A DNA stretch of 64,000 nt from JBBROS01 sp963752225 (GCA_963752225.1 CAVVXS010000001.1:11120-75119); one strand, 5' to 3'; positions 17,949 to 26,771 are shown, counted from the first letter of the stretch. Numbers and translations are program-made. The notes: generated from the letters alone by a model not told the origin.

Positions 17949-18144
17949 GCTGGGCGGCGAGGCGGCGGGCCATCAGCCAGCCGATGATGGCGGAGGCGGG
18001 GCCGCCGATGCAGACCAGGATCAGGCCGAGCGGCTGGCCGTTGACGGCGAGGTCCATGCCGACGCCGAGCATCAGGCCGCCGATGAGCCCGCCGGTGGTG
18101 CCGGCCGCAATGCCGAGCCAAAGAATTTCGCCGCGTGTGATCAT
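17932..18144 (-). CDS. Small two-helix membrane protein
   Basis: This 70-residue protein has two hydrophobic glycine-rich helices (LWLGIAAGTTGGLIGGLMLG and LGLILVCIGGPASAIIGWLM). The ATG at 18144 gives a sensible short N-terminus. No family is recognised. It converges on the methylase gene and its start faces the rpsD promoter region. Confidence 0.5.
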   Translation of the reverse strand: MITRGEILWLGIAAGTTGGLIGGLMLGVGMDLAVNGQPLGLILVCIGGPASAIIGWLMARRLAAQLTDQG

Positions 18145-18171
18145 GCCGGGAACGTAGCTGCCGCTTGGTGT

Positions 18172-18200
18172 TTGACAAGCGCGGGCGGCACTTGTAGCAC
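18172..18200 (+). promoter_or_regulatory. Putative sigma-70 promoter for rpsD
   Basis: A perfect -35 box (TTGACA, 18172-18177) is followed after 17 bases by TAGCAC as a weak -10 box (18195-18200). It lies about 150 bases before the rpsD start. The exact -35 and ideal spacing are the evidence; the -10 match is poor. Confidence 0.4.
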
Positions 18201-18347
18201 CCGCTCACTGCCGGGAACGTGGACGGGCTTTCGGGGCCTGCGCCCGCCATTGCCTATTCGGGGCAAGGCCTACCGGTGCAACAAGCCATGACGAGCTCAC
18301 TATGCATCAAGCAGGGGGCCGCAGGCACATAGAATGAGGTGCCGCGC

Positions 18348-18965
18348 ATGACCAAGCGCGTTGAAAGCAAGTACAAGATCAACCGCCGTCTCGGCGTCAA
18401 TCTTTGGGGCCGGGCGAAGTCGCCGATCAACAAGCGTGAGTATGGTCCGGGCCAGCACGGGCAGCGCCGCAAGCAGAAGCCAACCGATTTCGGCATCCAG
18501 CTGATGGCCAAGCAGAAGCTCAAGGGCTATTACGGCAACATTAGCGAGAAGCAGTTCCGTAAGTATTACGACGAGGCCGTTCGTCGTAAGGGCGACACGT
18601 CGGAGAACTTGGTCGAGCTGCTGGAGCGCCGGCTGGATGCGGTGATCTACCGCATGAAGTTCGCCATCACCCCGTTCGCAGCCCGGCAGTTCGTCAACCA
18701 CGGCCATGTCATGGTCAACGGCAAGCGGGTGAACATCCCGAGCTACCTCGTCAAGGACAATGACGAGATCGAGGTGCGGGAGAAGTCCAAGCAGCTTGCC
18801 GTCGTGTTGGACGCGACGCAGAGCGGCGAGCGGGACGTGCCGGACTACCTCGACGTCGATCATCGGGCGATGAAGGGCCGGTTCGGCCGGGCGCCGAAGC
18901 TCAACGACGTGCCGTATCCGGTGACGATGGAGCCGAACCTGGTGGTCGAGTTCTACTCGCGGTAA
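18348..18965 (+). CDS. rpsD: 30S ribosomal protein S4
   Basis: This 205-residue primary rRNA-binding protein nucleates the 30S body. The start MTKRVESKYKINRRLGVN is typical of alphaproteobacterial S4; GAGG lies eight bases before the ATG at 18348, and an in-frame GTG three codons earlier is rejected. The S4 RNA-binding domain (LERRLDAVIYRMKFA, then QFVNHGHVMVNGKRVNIPSY) is complete, and the C-terminus ends VVEFYSR. It stands alone, not in the alpha operon. Confidence 0.98.
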   Translation: MTKRVESKYKINRRLGVNLWGRAKSPINKREYGPGQHGQRRKQKPTDFGIQLMAKQKLKGYYGNISEKQFRKYYDEAVRRKGDTSENLVELLERRLDAVIYRMKFAITPFAARQFVNHGHVMVNGKRVNIPSYLVKDNDEIEVREKSKQLAVVLDATQSGERDVPDYLDVDHRAMKGRFGRAPKLNDVPYPVTMEPNLVVEFYSR

Positions 18966-18992
18966 CGGCCCATGTGACTTGAGATTGACGTC

Positions 18993-19015
18993 ATGCCCGG
19001 GCTTGACCCGGGCAT
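18993..19015 (+). repeat. REP-like palindrome, copy A
   Basis: A 23-base element with nine-base arms (ATGCCCGGG and CCCGGGCAT) and the loop CTTGA, preceded by GACGTC. It follows rpsD by 27 bases. Two other copies of the same design are found at 19057-19079 (inverted) and 35434-35456. There is no T run, so it is not a standard terminator, though it could act on mRNA stability. Confidence 0.7.
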
Positions 19016-19056
19016 CTTTCGCCCGTGTGGCCCTTAGGCCGCCCCGCTCGCGACAG

Positions 19057-19079
19057 ATGGCCGGATCAAGTCCGGCCAT
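19057..19079 (-). repeat. REP-like palindrome, copy B
   Basis: A 23-base palindrome with arms ATGGCCGGA and TCCGGCCAT around TCAAG, followed by TGACGT. It is the reverse orientation of copy A, 41 bases away, so the two make a BIME-like inverted pair between rpsD and prfC. Confidence 0.7.
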
Positions 19080-19114
19080 GACGTAGGAGGGGGTGGCTGG
19101 AGCGAGAAAGCGTC

Positions 19115-20650
19115 ATGACCCCCAAGGAAGAGATCGCCCGGCGGCGGACGTTTGCGATCATCTCGCATCCGGATGCCGGCAAGACCACGCTGACGGAGCG
19201 GCTGTTGCGGGCCGGTGGCGCCATCCAGCTTGCCGGCAACGTGCGGGCGAAGGGCGAGCGGCGGCGGACGCGGTCGGATTGGATGGGGATCGAGCGCGAT
19301 CGCGGCATCTCGGTCGTAACCTCGGTGATGACGTTCGAGTACGGCGGCTGCGTGTTCAACCTGCTCGATACGCCGGGGCATGAGGACTTCTCCGAGGACA
19401 CGTATCGGACGCTGACGGCGGTGGACAGCGCGGTCATGGTGATCGACGCCGCCAAGGGCATCGAGGCGCGGACGCGCAAGCTGTTCGAGATCTGCCGGCT
19501 GCGCGATATCCCGATCCTGACCTTCATCAACAAGATGGACCGGGAAGCGCGCGATCCGTTCGAGATCGTCGACGAGGTGGCGAGCACGCTGGCGCTGGAC
19601 ACGGCGCCGGTGACGTGGCCGGTCGGGCGTGCGGCGACGTTTGCCGGCACGTATGACGTCCGTACCCGCGACCTGCATTTGACCGACCCGCTGGAGCAGA
19701 GCGATCCGCGCATGATCCAGCTCGGTGAGGATCTTGAGCTGGTGCAGGCGGCGTTGCCGGAATTCGACCGTGACGCGTTCGACCAGGGCACGCTGACGCC
19801 GGTGTTCTTCGGGTCGGCAATCAAGGAGATCGGGGTTCGCGACCTGCTCGACAGCCTGGTCGCGTTCGGGCCGTCGCCGCGGTCGCAACCGGCCGACACG
19901 CGGGTCGTGGTGGCGACAGAGGACAAGCTGACGGCGTTGGTGTTCAAGATTCAGGCGAACATGGACCCGAACCACCGGGACCGGATCGCCTTTGCGCGGG
20001 TGTGTTCGGGGCGATTGGAGCGCGGCATGCGGCTGCGCCAGGTCAGGACCGGCAAGACCATCCCGCTGCATGCGCCGCAGTTCTTCTTTGCGCGCGACCG
20101 GCAGATCGCCGAGGAGGCGTTTGCCGGCGACGTGGTGGGAATCCCGAACCACGGGACGCTCCGGATCGGCGACACGCTGACGGAGGACGAGGACGTGAAC
20201 TTCGTGGGCGTGCCGTATTTCGCGCCCGAGCTGCTGCGCCGGGTTCGGCTGGACGACGCGATGAAGGCCAAAAAGCTGCGGCAGGCGCTGCAGGAGTTGG
20301 CCGAAGAGGGGGTCGTGCAGCTGTTCCGGCCGCAGGACGGCAGCCAGCCGATCGTGGGCGTGGTCGGCACCTTGCAGCTCGACGTGCTGATTGCCCGGTT
20401 GATGGGCGAGTACGGGGTGAAGATCGGGTTCGAGCCGGTGCCTTATTCACTGGCGCGTTGGGTGACCGGGGACCGGGCATTGCTGGACCGGTTCATCGGC
20501 GAGAACCGCACGGGCATGGCGGACGACGTGGACGGCGACCCCGTGTTCCTGGCGAGCAGCGCCTTCATGATGCGCCGGGCGGCGGAGCAGAATGAGGGGC
20601 TGACGTTCCGCGACATCAAGGATGTGCGGGCGGAGGCGGTCAGCGCCTGA
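19115..20650 (+). CDS. prfC: Peptide chain release factor 3
   Basis: This 511-residue translational GTPase removes RF1/RF2 from the ribosome after termination. It has the G1 loop HPDAGKTT (residues about 18-25), G2 region with RGISVVTSVM, G3 DTPGHEDF, and G4 NKMD near residue 139. The second domain and the RF3 C-terminal domain (GVVGTLQLDVLIARLMGEY) are complete. Compared with EF-G it lacks domain IV. The ATG at 19115 matches the usual N-terminus. Confidence 0.96.
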   Translation: MTPKEEIARRRTFAIISHPDAGKTTLTERLLRAGGAIQLAGNVRAKGERRRTRSDWMGIERDRGISVVTSVMTFEYGGCVFNLLDTPGHEDFSEDTYRTLTAVDSAVMVIDAAKGIEARTRKLFEICRLRDIPILTFINKMDREARDPFEIVDEVASTLALDTAPVTWPVGRAATFAGTYDVRTRDLHLTDPLEQSDPRMIQLGEDLELVQAALPEFDRDAFDQGTLTPVFFGSAIKEIGVRDLLDSLVAFGPSPRSQPADTRVVVATEDKLTALVFKIQANMDPNHRDRIAFARVCSGRLERGMRLRQVRTGKTIPLHAPQFFFARDRQIAEEAFAGDVVGIPNHGTLRIGDTLTEDEDVNFVGVPYFAPELLRRVRLDDAMKAKKLRQALQELAEEGVVQLFRPQDGSQPIVGVVGTLQLDVLIARLMGEYGVKIGFEPVPYSLARWVTGDRALLDRFIGENRTGMADDVDGDPVFLASSAFMMRRAAEQNEGLTFRDIKDVRAEAVSA

Positions 20651-20715
20651 GGCCATTGTCTGGCGCCGCACCTCGACCGAGGATCGCTTCACGATCCTGC
20701 CCCAGCAAAGCCGCT

Positions 20716-20991
20716 TTAACGCTCGTAGTGGTAGCGGCAGCCGGCAATGACGACCCGCTGGTCCGAGCTTGCCGAGCCCTTGATCAGGTAGACGAGGCGG
20801 TGGTCACCGGTGATACGCCGCGACCACCAGCCTTGCAGGTCGCCTTTCAACGGCTCAGGCTTGCCGAGGCCCTTAAACAGGTTGCGGCGGCAATCTTCGA
20901 TGAGGGTGTTCAAGCGCTGCAGCACATCGCGGTCGTTCTCCACCCAGTGCTGATAATCGGCCCAGCCTTTCGGGGTGAACTGAACGATCAC
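20716..20991 (-). CDS. yoeB: YoeB-family toxin, ribosome-dependent mRNA endonuclease
   Basis: This 91-residue RelE-superfamily toxin reads FTPKGWADYQHWVENDRDVL, then GKPEPLKGDLQGWWSRRI, and ends in the YoeB signature RVVIAGCRYHYER with the catalytic His-Tyr pair. The GTG start at 20991 overlaps the antitoxin stop (GTGA), as usual for YefM/YoeB operons. YoeB cuts mRNA at the ribosomal A site when freed from YefM. Confidence 0.92.
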   Translation of the reverse strand: MIVQFTPKGWADYQHWVENDRDVLQRLNTLIEDCRRNLFKGLGKPEPLKGDLQGWWSRRITGDHRLVYLIKGSASSDQRVVIAGCRYHYER

Positions 20992-21266
20992 GCCGGGTCG
21001 GCAGGCACCTCCTCGGTGACCAGGGTCCGCTCGACTGTCTCGGCCGCATCGGCAGAGCGGATCGAATCCAGCAGCCATTCCGCGTTGGCCGGGCTGCGCA
21101 GCAGGTGGACCGTTTCTTGCCAGCCGGCGAACTCCTCCTCGGAGAGCAGCACGACGTTGCCCTTGCCGCCTTGCCGAGTGATGAGGATCGGCGCGTGGCT
21201 GTCGACCGCCTCATCCATGTAGCGGGCGAGGTTTTGGCGCAGGTCGGTGTAGGATACTTGGCTCAT
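20988..21266 (-). CDS. yefM: YefM/Phd-family antitoxin
   Basis: This 92-residue antitoxin has the Phd/YefM N-terminal DNA-binding fold (VSYTDLRQNLARYMDEAVDS, then APILITRQGGKGNVVLLSEE) followed by WQETVHLLRSPANAEWLL and an acidic tail that wraps the toxin. It lies first in the operon, overlapping the toxin by four bases, and is expected to repress its own promoter with the toxin as co-repressor. The promoter lies within the 58 bases separating it from the dehydrogenase gene. Confidence 0.92.
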   Translation of the reverse strand: MSQVSYTDLRQNLARYMDEAVDSHAPILITRQGGKGNVVLLSEEEFAGWQETVHLLRSPANAEWLLDSIRSADAAETVERTLVTEEVPADPA

Positions 21267-21324
21267 GTCGATCTCCCGAGTACAGCAACATGTACGTAGA
21301 GGGCGGGCTTTGCAAGCGGAAGCG

Positions 21325-22581
21325 TCACGGAAACAGGCCGCGGGTGGCCTTCGCGTCCCGCACGCGTTCGACGCCGATGGCCATGGCCGCGGTGCGCTCG
21401 CTGACCTCGTCGCGGGCGACGCGGGCGAACACGCGGTCGAAGGCCTTGTCCAACACGTGGCGCAGCTTGGTGTTGACCTCGTCTTCCTCCCAGAAGAATT
21501 GCTGCAGGTCCTGCACCCATTCGAAATAGCTGACGATGACGCCGCCAGCGTTGCAGAGGATGTCGGGGATGACGGTGATGTCGCGGCGGCGTTCGAGGAC
21601 GCGGTCGGCGTCGGGGGTGGTGGGGCCGTTGGCGCCCTCGGCGAGGATGCGGCATTGCAGCTTCTCGGCCGTCGCGCCGTCGATCACCCGCTCCATCGCC
21701 GCGGGCACCAGGATGTCGCAGCGTTGGGTCAGCAGGGAGGCGGGGTCGGCGGCGAGCTCGTTGCTGAAGCCGGCGAGGGCGCGGTGCTCGGCGGCCCAGG
21801 CAACCAGGGCCGGCACGTCGAGGCCGCGGGCGTCGTAGTAGCAGGCGCTGTGGTCGCTGACGCCGATGACCTTGATGCCGCGCTCGGCCAACTCGGTGGC
21901 GGCAACCGAGCCGACATTGCCGAAACCCTGGACGATGGCGGTGGCGCCGAGCGGGGTGAGCCCGGCCTTCTCGGCGGCGCGCATGGCGCAGTGCACGACG
22001 CCGCGGCCGGTGGCCTCGCGCCGGCCGACCGTGCCGCCGGAGGCGACCGGCTTGCCGGTGACGATTTCGGTGACGGTCTTGCCCTGATACATGGAGTAGG
22101 TGTCCATGAACCAGGCCATGACCTGCTCATTGGTGCCCATGTCGGGCGCCATGACGTCGATCTGCGGACCGACGAAGGGGATCATCTCCTGCATGTAGCG
22201 GCGGGACAGCGCTTCGAGCTCGTGCGGGCTGAGTGCAGCCGGGTCGACGGTGACGCCGCCCTTGGCGCCACCGTAAGGCAGTCCGGCCAAGGCGCATTTC
22301 CAGCTCATCCAGATCGCGAGCGCGGCGACCTCGCCCATGTCGACACTGAGGGAAAAGCGGGTGCCGCCCTTGGTCGGGCCGAGCGAAAGGTGGTGCTGCA
22401 CGCGGTAGCCCTGGAACACCGCGGTGCGGCCGCTGTCGAGATGGATCGGGCAGGACACCGTCATGGCCCGCTTCGGGTAGAGCAGGCGGTCGCGCTCGTC
22501 CTCGGGCAAGCCGATGTAGTCGGCAATGGTGTGGAACTGGCTTTGCGCCATCGCGAACACCGGGCCGCCGTAGATGGTCAT
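21325..22581 (-). CDS. Glu/Leu/Phe/Val family dehydrogenase (probable glutamate dehydrogenase)
   Basis: This enzyme of 418 residues belongs to the hexameric GDH family: HHLSLGPTKGGTRF near residue 65, the catalytic-lysine region ALAGLPYGGAKGGV, the dinucleotide-binding motif VQGFGNVGS, and the substrate region GANGPTTPDAD. It interconverts glutamate and 2-oxoglutarate with NAD(P)H. The ATG at 22581 is chosen because GGGAG lies eight bases before it; GTG at 22590 is a longer alternative. It is divergent from the isocitrate dehydrogenase-like gene. Confidence 0.92.
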   Translation of the reverse strand: MTIYGGPVFAMAQSQFHTIADYIGLPEDERDRLLYPKRAMTVSCPIHLDSGRTAVFQGYRVQHHLSLGPTKGGTRFSLSVDMGEVAALAIWMSWKCALAGLPYGGAKGGVTVDPAALSPHELEALSRRYMQEMIPFVGPQIDVMAPDMGTNEQVMAWFMDTYSMYQGKTVTEIVTGKPVASGGTVGRREATGRGVVHCAMRAAEKAGLTPLGATAIVQGFGNVGSVAATELAERGIKVIGVSDHSACYYDARGLDVPALVAWAAEHRALAGFSNELAADPASLLTQRCDILVPAAMERVIDGATAEKLQCRILAEGANGPTTPDADRVLERRRDITVIPDILCNAGGVIVSYFEWVQDLQQFFWEEDEVNTKLRHVLDKAFDRVFARVARDEVSERTAAMAIGVERVRDAKATRGLFP

Positions 22582-22682
22582 GTCGTCCACTCCCGTTTTT
22601 GGTCAGCGTAGCGGCTTCCTTGCGGGAGCGCAGCATCGGCGCCACCTGTGCTATGCCGCGCTGCAGCAATCCCGAGGTGCCG

Positions 22683-23702
22683 ATGGCCCAGATCGAAGCG
22701 ACCCTGATTCCCGGCGATGGCGTCGGCCCCGAGATCACCGGGGCGGTCGTGCGCGTGCTCGATGCGTTGGGCCAGCCCTTCGCATGGGACGTGCAGCAAG
22801 GCGGGTTGGCGGCGATCGCCGCGGTGGGCGACCCGTTGCCGCCGGCGCTGCTGGACAGCATCCGGCGGACCAAGCTTGCGTTGAAGGGGCCGCTGACAAC
22901 GCCGGTGGGCGGCGGGTTCCGGTCGGTGAATGTGCGTCTGCGGGAGGAGTTCCAGCTTTACGCGAACGTCCGCCCCAACCGGACCATGATCCCCGGCGGG
23001 CGCTACGACGACATCGACCTGGTTGTGGTGCGGGAGAACCTCGAGGGACTCTACGTCGGGTTCGAGCATTACATACCGGTCGGTGACGATCCGCATGGCG
23101 TTGCCTTGTCGTCGGGCGTCAACACGCGGGAGGGGTCGCGGCGGATTGCCCGCTATGCCTTCGAGTATGCGGCGCGCAACGGGCGCAAGAAGGTGACGGT
23201 GGTGCACAAGGCGAACGTGCTGAAGGCGCTGACCGGCATCTTCCTTGAGACCGCGTACGACGTGGCCAAGGATTACGAGGGGCGGGTGGCGGTGGATGAC
23301 CGGATCGTCGACGCCTGCGCGATGCAGTTGGTGCTGAACCCCTGGCAGTTCGACGTGATCGTCACGACCAACCTGTTCGGCGACATTCTGTCCGACCTGG
23401 TGGCGGGCCTGGTCGGTGGGCTCGGGACGGCGCCGGGCGCCAATATCGGGGCGCATGCGGCGATCTTCGAGGCGGTGCACGGCTCGGCACCCGACATCGC
23501 CGGACAAGGAGTGGCGAACCCGCTCGCGGTGCTGATGGCGTGCGGGCTGATGCTCGACCATTGTGGGCGGCAGGACCTGGCGAGCCGGCTGCGCGGCGGC
23601 ATCGACCAGGCGCTGCTGACCGCGGGGGTGCGCACGCGCGACCTGGGCGGCAGTGCCGGGACGGATGCGTTCGCCGATGCGGTCATTGCCGCGATCGGTT
23701 GA
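22683..23702 (+). CDS. Isocitrate/isopropylmalate dehydrogenase family enzyme, NAD-IDH-like
   Basis: This 339-residue protein starts ATLIPGDGVGPEITGAVV and has the substrate-binding arginines in FRSVNVRLREEFQLYANVRP, the VRENLEGLYVGFEHYI motif, the Lys-x-Asn in VVHKANVLKALTG, and the metal site NLFGDILSDLVAGLVGGLG. The serine-free N-x-Y/F pattern and short length fit NAD-dependent isocitrate or homoisocitrate-type enzymes. The ATG at 22683 follows CGAGGTGCCG, a fair ribosome site. The MOSC gene begins directly after its stop. Confidence 0.9.
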   Translation: MAQIEATLIPGDGVGPEITGAVVRVLDALGQPFAWDVQQGGLAAIAAVGDPLPPALLDSIRRTKLALKGPLTTPVGGGFRSVNVRLREEFQLYANVRPNRTMIPGGRYDDIDLVVVRENLEGLYVGFEHYIPVGDDPHGVALSSGVNTREGSRRIARYAFEYAARNGRKKVTVVHKANVLKALTGIFLETAYDVAKDYEGRVAVDDRIVDACAMQLVLNPWQFDVIVTTNLFGDILSDLVAGLVGGLGTAPGANIGAHAAIFEAVHGSAPDIAGQGVANPLAVLMACGLMLDHCGRQDLASRLRGGIDQALLTAGVRTRDLGGSAGTDAFADAVIAAIG

Positions 23703-24200
23703 ATGGATCCGGCGTCGACCATTGCCCGGCTGCTGCGGGCGCCGATGCGGGCGGGCCGGGTCGACTGGATCGGCTTGCGGGTTGCCCGGCGCGGGGCCAT
23801 CGAGGCGGTGGAGGCGGCGCAGCTCGACCCGGAGCAGGGCGTGGTCGGCGACCGGTATGCGGGCCGCACCGGCAACCGCCAGGTCACGCTGATGCAGGCC
23901 GAGCATTTCGTGGCGATCGGCGCATTTCTGGGGCGGCCGGCGGTCATGCCGGGGCAGCTGCGGCGCAATCTGGTCGTGTCGGGGCTCAACCTGCTGGCCG
24001 TGCGCGACCGCCACGTGCGGGTCGGTGACGCCATGCTCGAGGTGACGGGGCAGTGCCATCCGTGCTCGCGCATGGAGGAGGAGTTGGGGCCCGGCGGATA
24101 CAATGCGGTGCGGGGGCATGGCGGGCTGACGGCGCGGGTCGTGTCGGGCGGCACGGTGCGGCTCGGGGATGCGGTGACGCGGCTCGAGGGTCAGCCATGA
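23703..24200 (+). CDS. MOSC domain protein
   Basis: This 165-residue protein is a stand-alone MOSC domain: GVVGDRYAGRTGNRQVTLMQ, then RRNLVVSGLNLLAVRD, and the conserved cysteine region TGQCHPCSRME followed by GHGGLTARVVSGG. MOSC domains bind or transfer sulfur with a molybdenum cofactor in other proteins and in stand-alone enzymes act in detoxification of N-hydroxylated compounds. It starts immediately after the dehydrogenase stop codon and is probably co-translated. Confidence 0.92.
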   Translation: MDPASTIARLLRAPMRAGRVDWIGLRVARRGAIEAVEAAQLDPEQGVVGDRYAGRTGNRQVTLMQAEHFVAIGAFLGRPAVMPGQLRRNLVVSGLNLLAVRDRHVRVGDAMLEVTGQCHPCSRMEEELGPGGYNAVRGHGGLTARVVSGGTVRLGDAVTRLEGQP

Positions 24201-24264
24201 CGGGGACCGGCTACCTCCGACTTACCATACCCGGTAGCGCGCGCTGCCTCATGACGGATGCACC

Positions 24265-25500
24265 ATGGCCGATTTGAACAATCCGCTTCGCGCCCTCCTG
24301 CTCGAGGGCGTCAACGACAGTGCCGTGAGCCTGCTGCAGGCGAACGGCTTCGACGTGACCCGGCTGCCGGGCGCGATGGACTCCGACGCGCTGGCGCGGG
24401 CGCTGGCCGACGGCGTCAACCTGCTTGGCATCCGCTCCCGCTCGCAGCTCGATGCGGCGGCGTTGTCGCGGGCGAGCATCGGCCTGCTGTCGGTCGGCTG
24501 CTTCTCTGTCGGCACCGACCAGGTGGATCTCGAGGCGGCGCGCACCAAAGGCATCCCGGTGTTCAACGCCCCGTTCAGCAACACCCGCAGTGTGGCCGAG
24601 TTGGTGATCGGCGAAATCGTCATGCTGATGCGGCAGGTGCTGCCGCGCTCGGCCGCGGCGCATGCGGGGCGGTGGGTGAAATCGGCGATCGGCGCGCACG
24701 AGGTGCGGGGCAAGACGCTGGGGATCGTCGGCTACGGCAACATCGGCACCCAGCTCTCGACGTTGGCGGAGGCAATGGGCATGCGGGTGATCTATTTCGA
24801 CCGCACCGACAAGCTTCGGCACGGCAACTCCGAGCCGGCCGCGACCTTGGGGGCGCTGCTGGCGGTGGCCGATGTCGTGAGCCTGCACGTGCCGGACACG
24901 CCGGAAACGGCGGGGATGATCGGCGGAGCCGAGCTGGCGGCGATGAAGCCCGGCAGCTACCTGATCAACAACAGCAGGGGTTCGGTGGTGGACTTGGCGG
25001 CGCTGGCCGACGTCGTGCGCTCCGGCCACCTCGCGGGGGCGGCGATCGACGTGTTCCCGCGGGAGCCGGCGTCGAACGGGGAACGGTTCGAGACCCCGCT
25101 GCAAGGGGTCGAGAACGTCATCCTGACGCCGCATGTCGGCGGTTCCACCGAGGAGGCGCAGGAGCGGATCGGCGCCGAGGTGGCGCGCAAGCTGGTGGAC
25201 CACGCGTTGAAGGCTGCAACCGAGGGCGCGGTGAACTTCCCGCAGGTGCAGCCGCCGCCGAGCCGCCCGGGCGCGCTGCGGTTCGCGCATGTGCACCGCA
25301 ATGTGCCGGGCGTGCTGGGCGGGCTCAACGCGGTGCTGTCGGCGGCCGGCTTGAACGTGGTGGCGCAGCACCTGCAGACGGACGGCGACACCGGTTACGT
25401 GGTGGTGGACGCGGAGCCGGGGCCGTTCGGCGCCGACTCCGGCTGCATCCTGGAGGCGTTGCTTGCCGTGCCGGGGACGGTGCGGGCGCGGGCGCTCTAG
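24265..25500 (+). CDS. serA: D-3-phosphoglycerate dehydrogenase
   Basis: This 411-residue enzyme begins serine synthesis by oxidising 3-phosphoglycerate. It has the NAD-binding motif IVGYGNIGTQLS near residue 155, the catalytic Arg region NNSRGSVVDLAAL, the catalytic His in LTPHVGGSTEEAQERIG near residue 291, and a C-terminal ACT domain (HVHRNVPGVLGGLNAVLSAA) that senses serine. Length matches the E. coli-type enzyme. Its last four bases overlap a convergent gene. Confidence 0.95.
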   Translation: MADLNNPLRALLLEGVNDSAVSLLQANGFDVTRLPGAMDSDALARALADGVNLLGIRSRSQLDAAALSRASIGLLSVGCFSVGTDQVDLEAARTKGIPVFNAPFSNTRSVAELVIGEIVMLMRQVLPRSAAAHAGRWVKSAIGAHEVRGKTLGIVGYGNIGTQLSTLAEAMGMRVIYFDRTDKLRHGNSEPAATLGALLAVADVVSLHVPDTPETAGMIGGAELAAMKPGSYLINNSRGSVVDLAALADVVRSGHLAGAAIDVFPREPASNGERFETPLQGVENVILTPHVGGSTEEAQERIGAEVARKLVDHALKAATEGAVNFPQVQPPPSRPGALRFAHVHRNVPGVLGGLNAVLSAAGLNVVAQHLQTDGDTGYVVVDAEPGPFGADSGCILEALLAVPGTVRARAL

Positions 25501-25910
25501 GCCCAGCCCAACTCCTTGAGGGCCAGGCCGGCATTCCAGATTTTGGTCATGTGGGCGATCTTGTCGCCGCGAAATTGCATGACGTAGACGTAGTCGGTCA
25601 CGGTCTTCTTGCCGGTCGGGGGCATCGGTCCGCCGGCGAGGTGGGTGCCGGTGAACACCGCATAGACGGACACGTTCTGTCGCTCGTCATCGGTCGCGAA
25701 GGATTTCACCTCATAGGTGCCGTCCGTCAGCACGGTCAGGAGGCCCTTCATCCACTCGGTGTAGGCCTGCAACGTCGTGACGTCGGAAAGCGGTTCGGCC
25801 TGGGCGGCGAAGGTCGCGTCGGCGGTGCAGAATGCGCGGCAGGCGGCCCAACCCTGGCCCGTTTCGCACGCGTCGAAGAACGCATGCGCCGTGTCGCTGA
25901 TCGCCTGCAT
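25497..25910 (-). CDS. SnoaL/NTF2-like fold protein
   Basis: This 137-residue protein has the cone-shaped NTF2-like pattern: a long N-terminal helix (TAHAFFDACETGQGWAACRA), DATFAAQAEPLSDVTTL, and a C-terminal sheet with VMQFRGDKIAHMTKIWNAG. The family includes small isomerases, hydrolases and ligand-binding proteins; the substrate is unknown here. It converges on serA with a four-base overlap. Its promoter shares the intergenic region with the sigma-54 promoter on the other strand. Confidence 0.8.
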   Translation of the reverse strand: MQAISDTAHAFFDACETGQGWAACRAFCTADATFAAQAEPLSDVTTLQAYTEWMKGLLTVLTDGTYEVKSFATDDERQNVSVYAVFTGTHLAGGPMPPTGKKTVTDYVYVMQFRGDKIAHMTKIWNAGLALKELGWA

Positions 25911-26014
25911 GGGATGGTTCCTTTCTGATCGAGCCGGAACCGTAGCGGCTCCGCTGGGGCGGCGCTACCGAGGGTGACGGGATGGCGCGGAAGCGGCCCG
26001 CGCCTGACCCATTC

Positions 26015-26030
26015 TGGCCCAAGTTTTGCA
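26015..26030 (+). promoter_or_regulatory. Sigma-54 (RpoN) promoter of the amidohydrolase-permease operon
   Basis: TGGCCCAAGTTTTGCA fits the -24/-12 consensus TGGCACG-N4-TTGCA with 14 of the key positions placed correctly: GG at 26016-26017 and GC at 26028-26029 are exactly ten bases apart. A second TTTGCAC copy lies 12 bases downstream (26037-26043), overlapping the expected start site at about 26042. The gene start is at 26082. Upstream, a GTAGCG / CGCTAC dyad (near 25944-25970) could bind an activator such as NtrC, though it does not match the usual NtrC site well. Confidence 0.7.
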
Positions 26031-26081
26031 CACAGATTTGCACCGGATTGAGGGCGATCCGAACTCGTAACGGAGGATGAT

Positions 26082-26771
26082 GTGACGCAGCACCCGGCGC
26101 CGCTCGATGCTCTGCCGTATCCGTTCGCCTTCGACCCCGCCCATTGCGCGCTGCTGCTGATCGACATGCAGCGGGACTTTCTGGAGCCGGGCGGCTTCGG
26201 GGCGGCGCTTGGCAACGACGTCTCGCGGCTCCGGCGCACCATCGCGCCGAATCAGGCGCTGCTCGCCGCTTGGCGGCAAGCCGGGCTGGCGGTGATTCAT
26301 ACGCGCGAGGGACATCGGCCAGACCTCGCCGACTTGCCGCCATCCAAACGGGTAAGGGGCCGTGCCGCCTTGCGCATCGGCGACGAGGGACCGATGGGAC
26401 GCATCCTGGTGCGCGGCGCGCCGGGGCATGAGATCATTGCCGAGCTGCAGCCGCGCGACGGCGAGCCGGTGATCGACAAACCGGGCAAAGGCGCCTTCTT
26501 CGCCACCGACCTGCACGCGATCCTGCAGAACCGCGGGATCAGCCAACTGGTCGTGACCGGCGTCACCACCGAGGTCTGCGTCAATACGACTGTGCGCGAG
26601 GCAAACGACCGCGGCTATGACTGCCTGGTGCTGGAGGATTGCTGCGGCTCGTACATCCCCGAGCTGCACGAGGCCGGGCTGCGCATGATCGCCGCGCAGG
26701 GCGGCATTTTTGGCTGGGTCGGGACATCGTCCAGCGTCATCGCCTTTCTCACCGCAGGAGCCGCGTCATGA
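26082..26771 (+). CDS. Isochorismatase-family cysteine hydrolase (biuret/ureidoacrylate amidohydrolase-like)
   Basis: This 229-residue protein has the Asp-Lys-Cys catalytic triad of the family: Asp in LLLIDMQRDF near residue 28, Lys in VIDKPGKGAFFATDL, and Cys in GVTTEVCVNTTVREANDRG near residue 166. It hydrolyses amide bonds of nitrogen-rich small molecules; the context with an NCS2 permease and a sigma-54 promoter suggests biuret, ureidoacrylate or a similar nitrogen source. The start is GTG at 26082, six bases after CGGAGG and just after an ATG-ATG-TGA false start. Its stop overlaps the permease ATG. Confidence 0.9.
   Translation: MTQHPAPLDALPYPFAFDPAHCALLLIDMQRDFLEPGGFGAALGNDVSRLRRTIAPNQALLAAWRQAGLAVIHTREGHRPDLADLPPSKRVRGRAALRIGDEGPMGRILVRGAPGHEIIAELQPRDGEPVIDKPGKGAFFATDLHAILQNRGISQLVVTGVTTEVCVNTTVREANDRGYDCLVLEDCCGSYIPELHEAGLRMIAAQGGIFGWVGTSSSVIAFLTAGAAS

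Noticed and set aside
22578..24119. Antisense frame over the isocitrate dehydrogenase-like and MOSC genes
   Set aside because: Arg/His/Pro-rich shadow of two well-supported genes.
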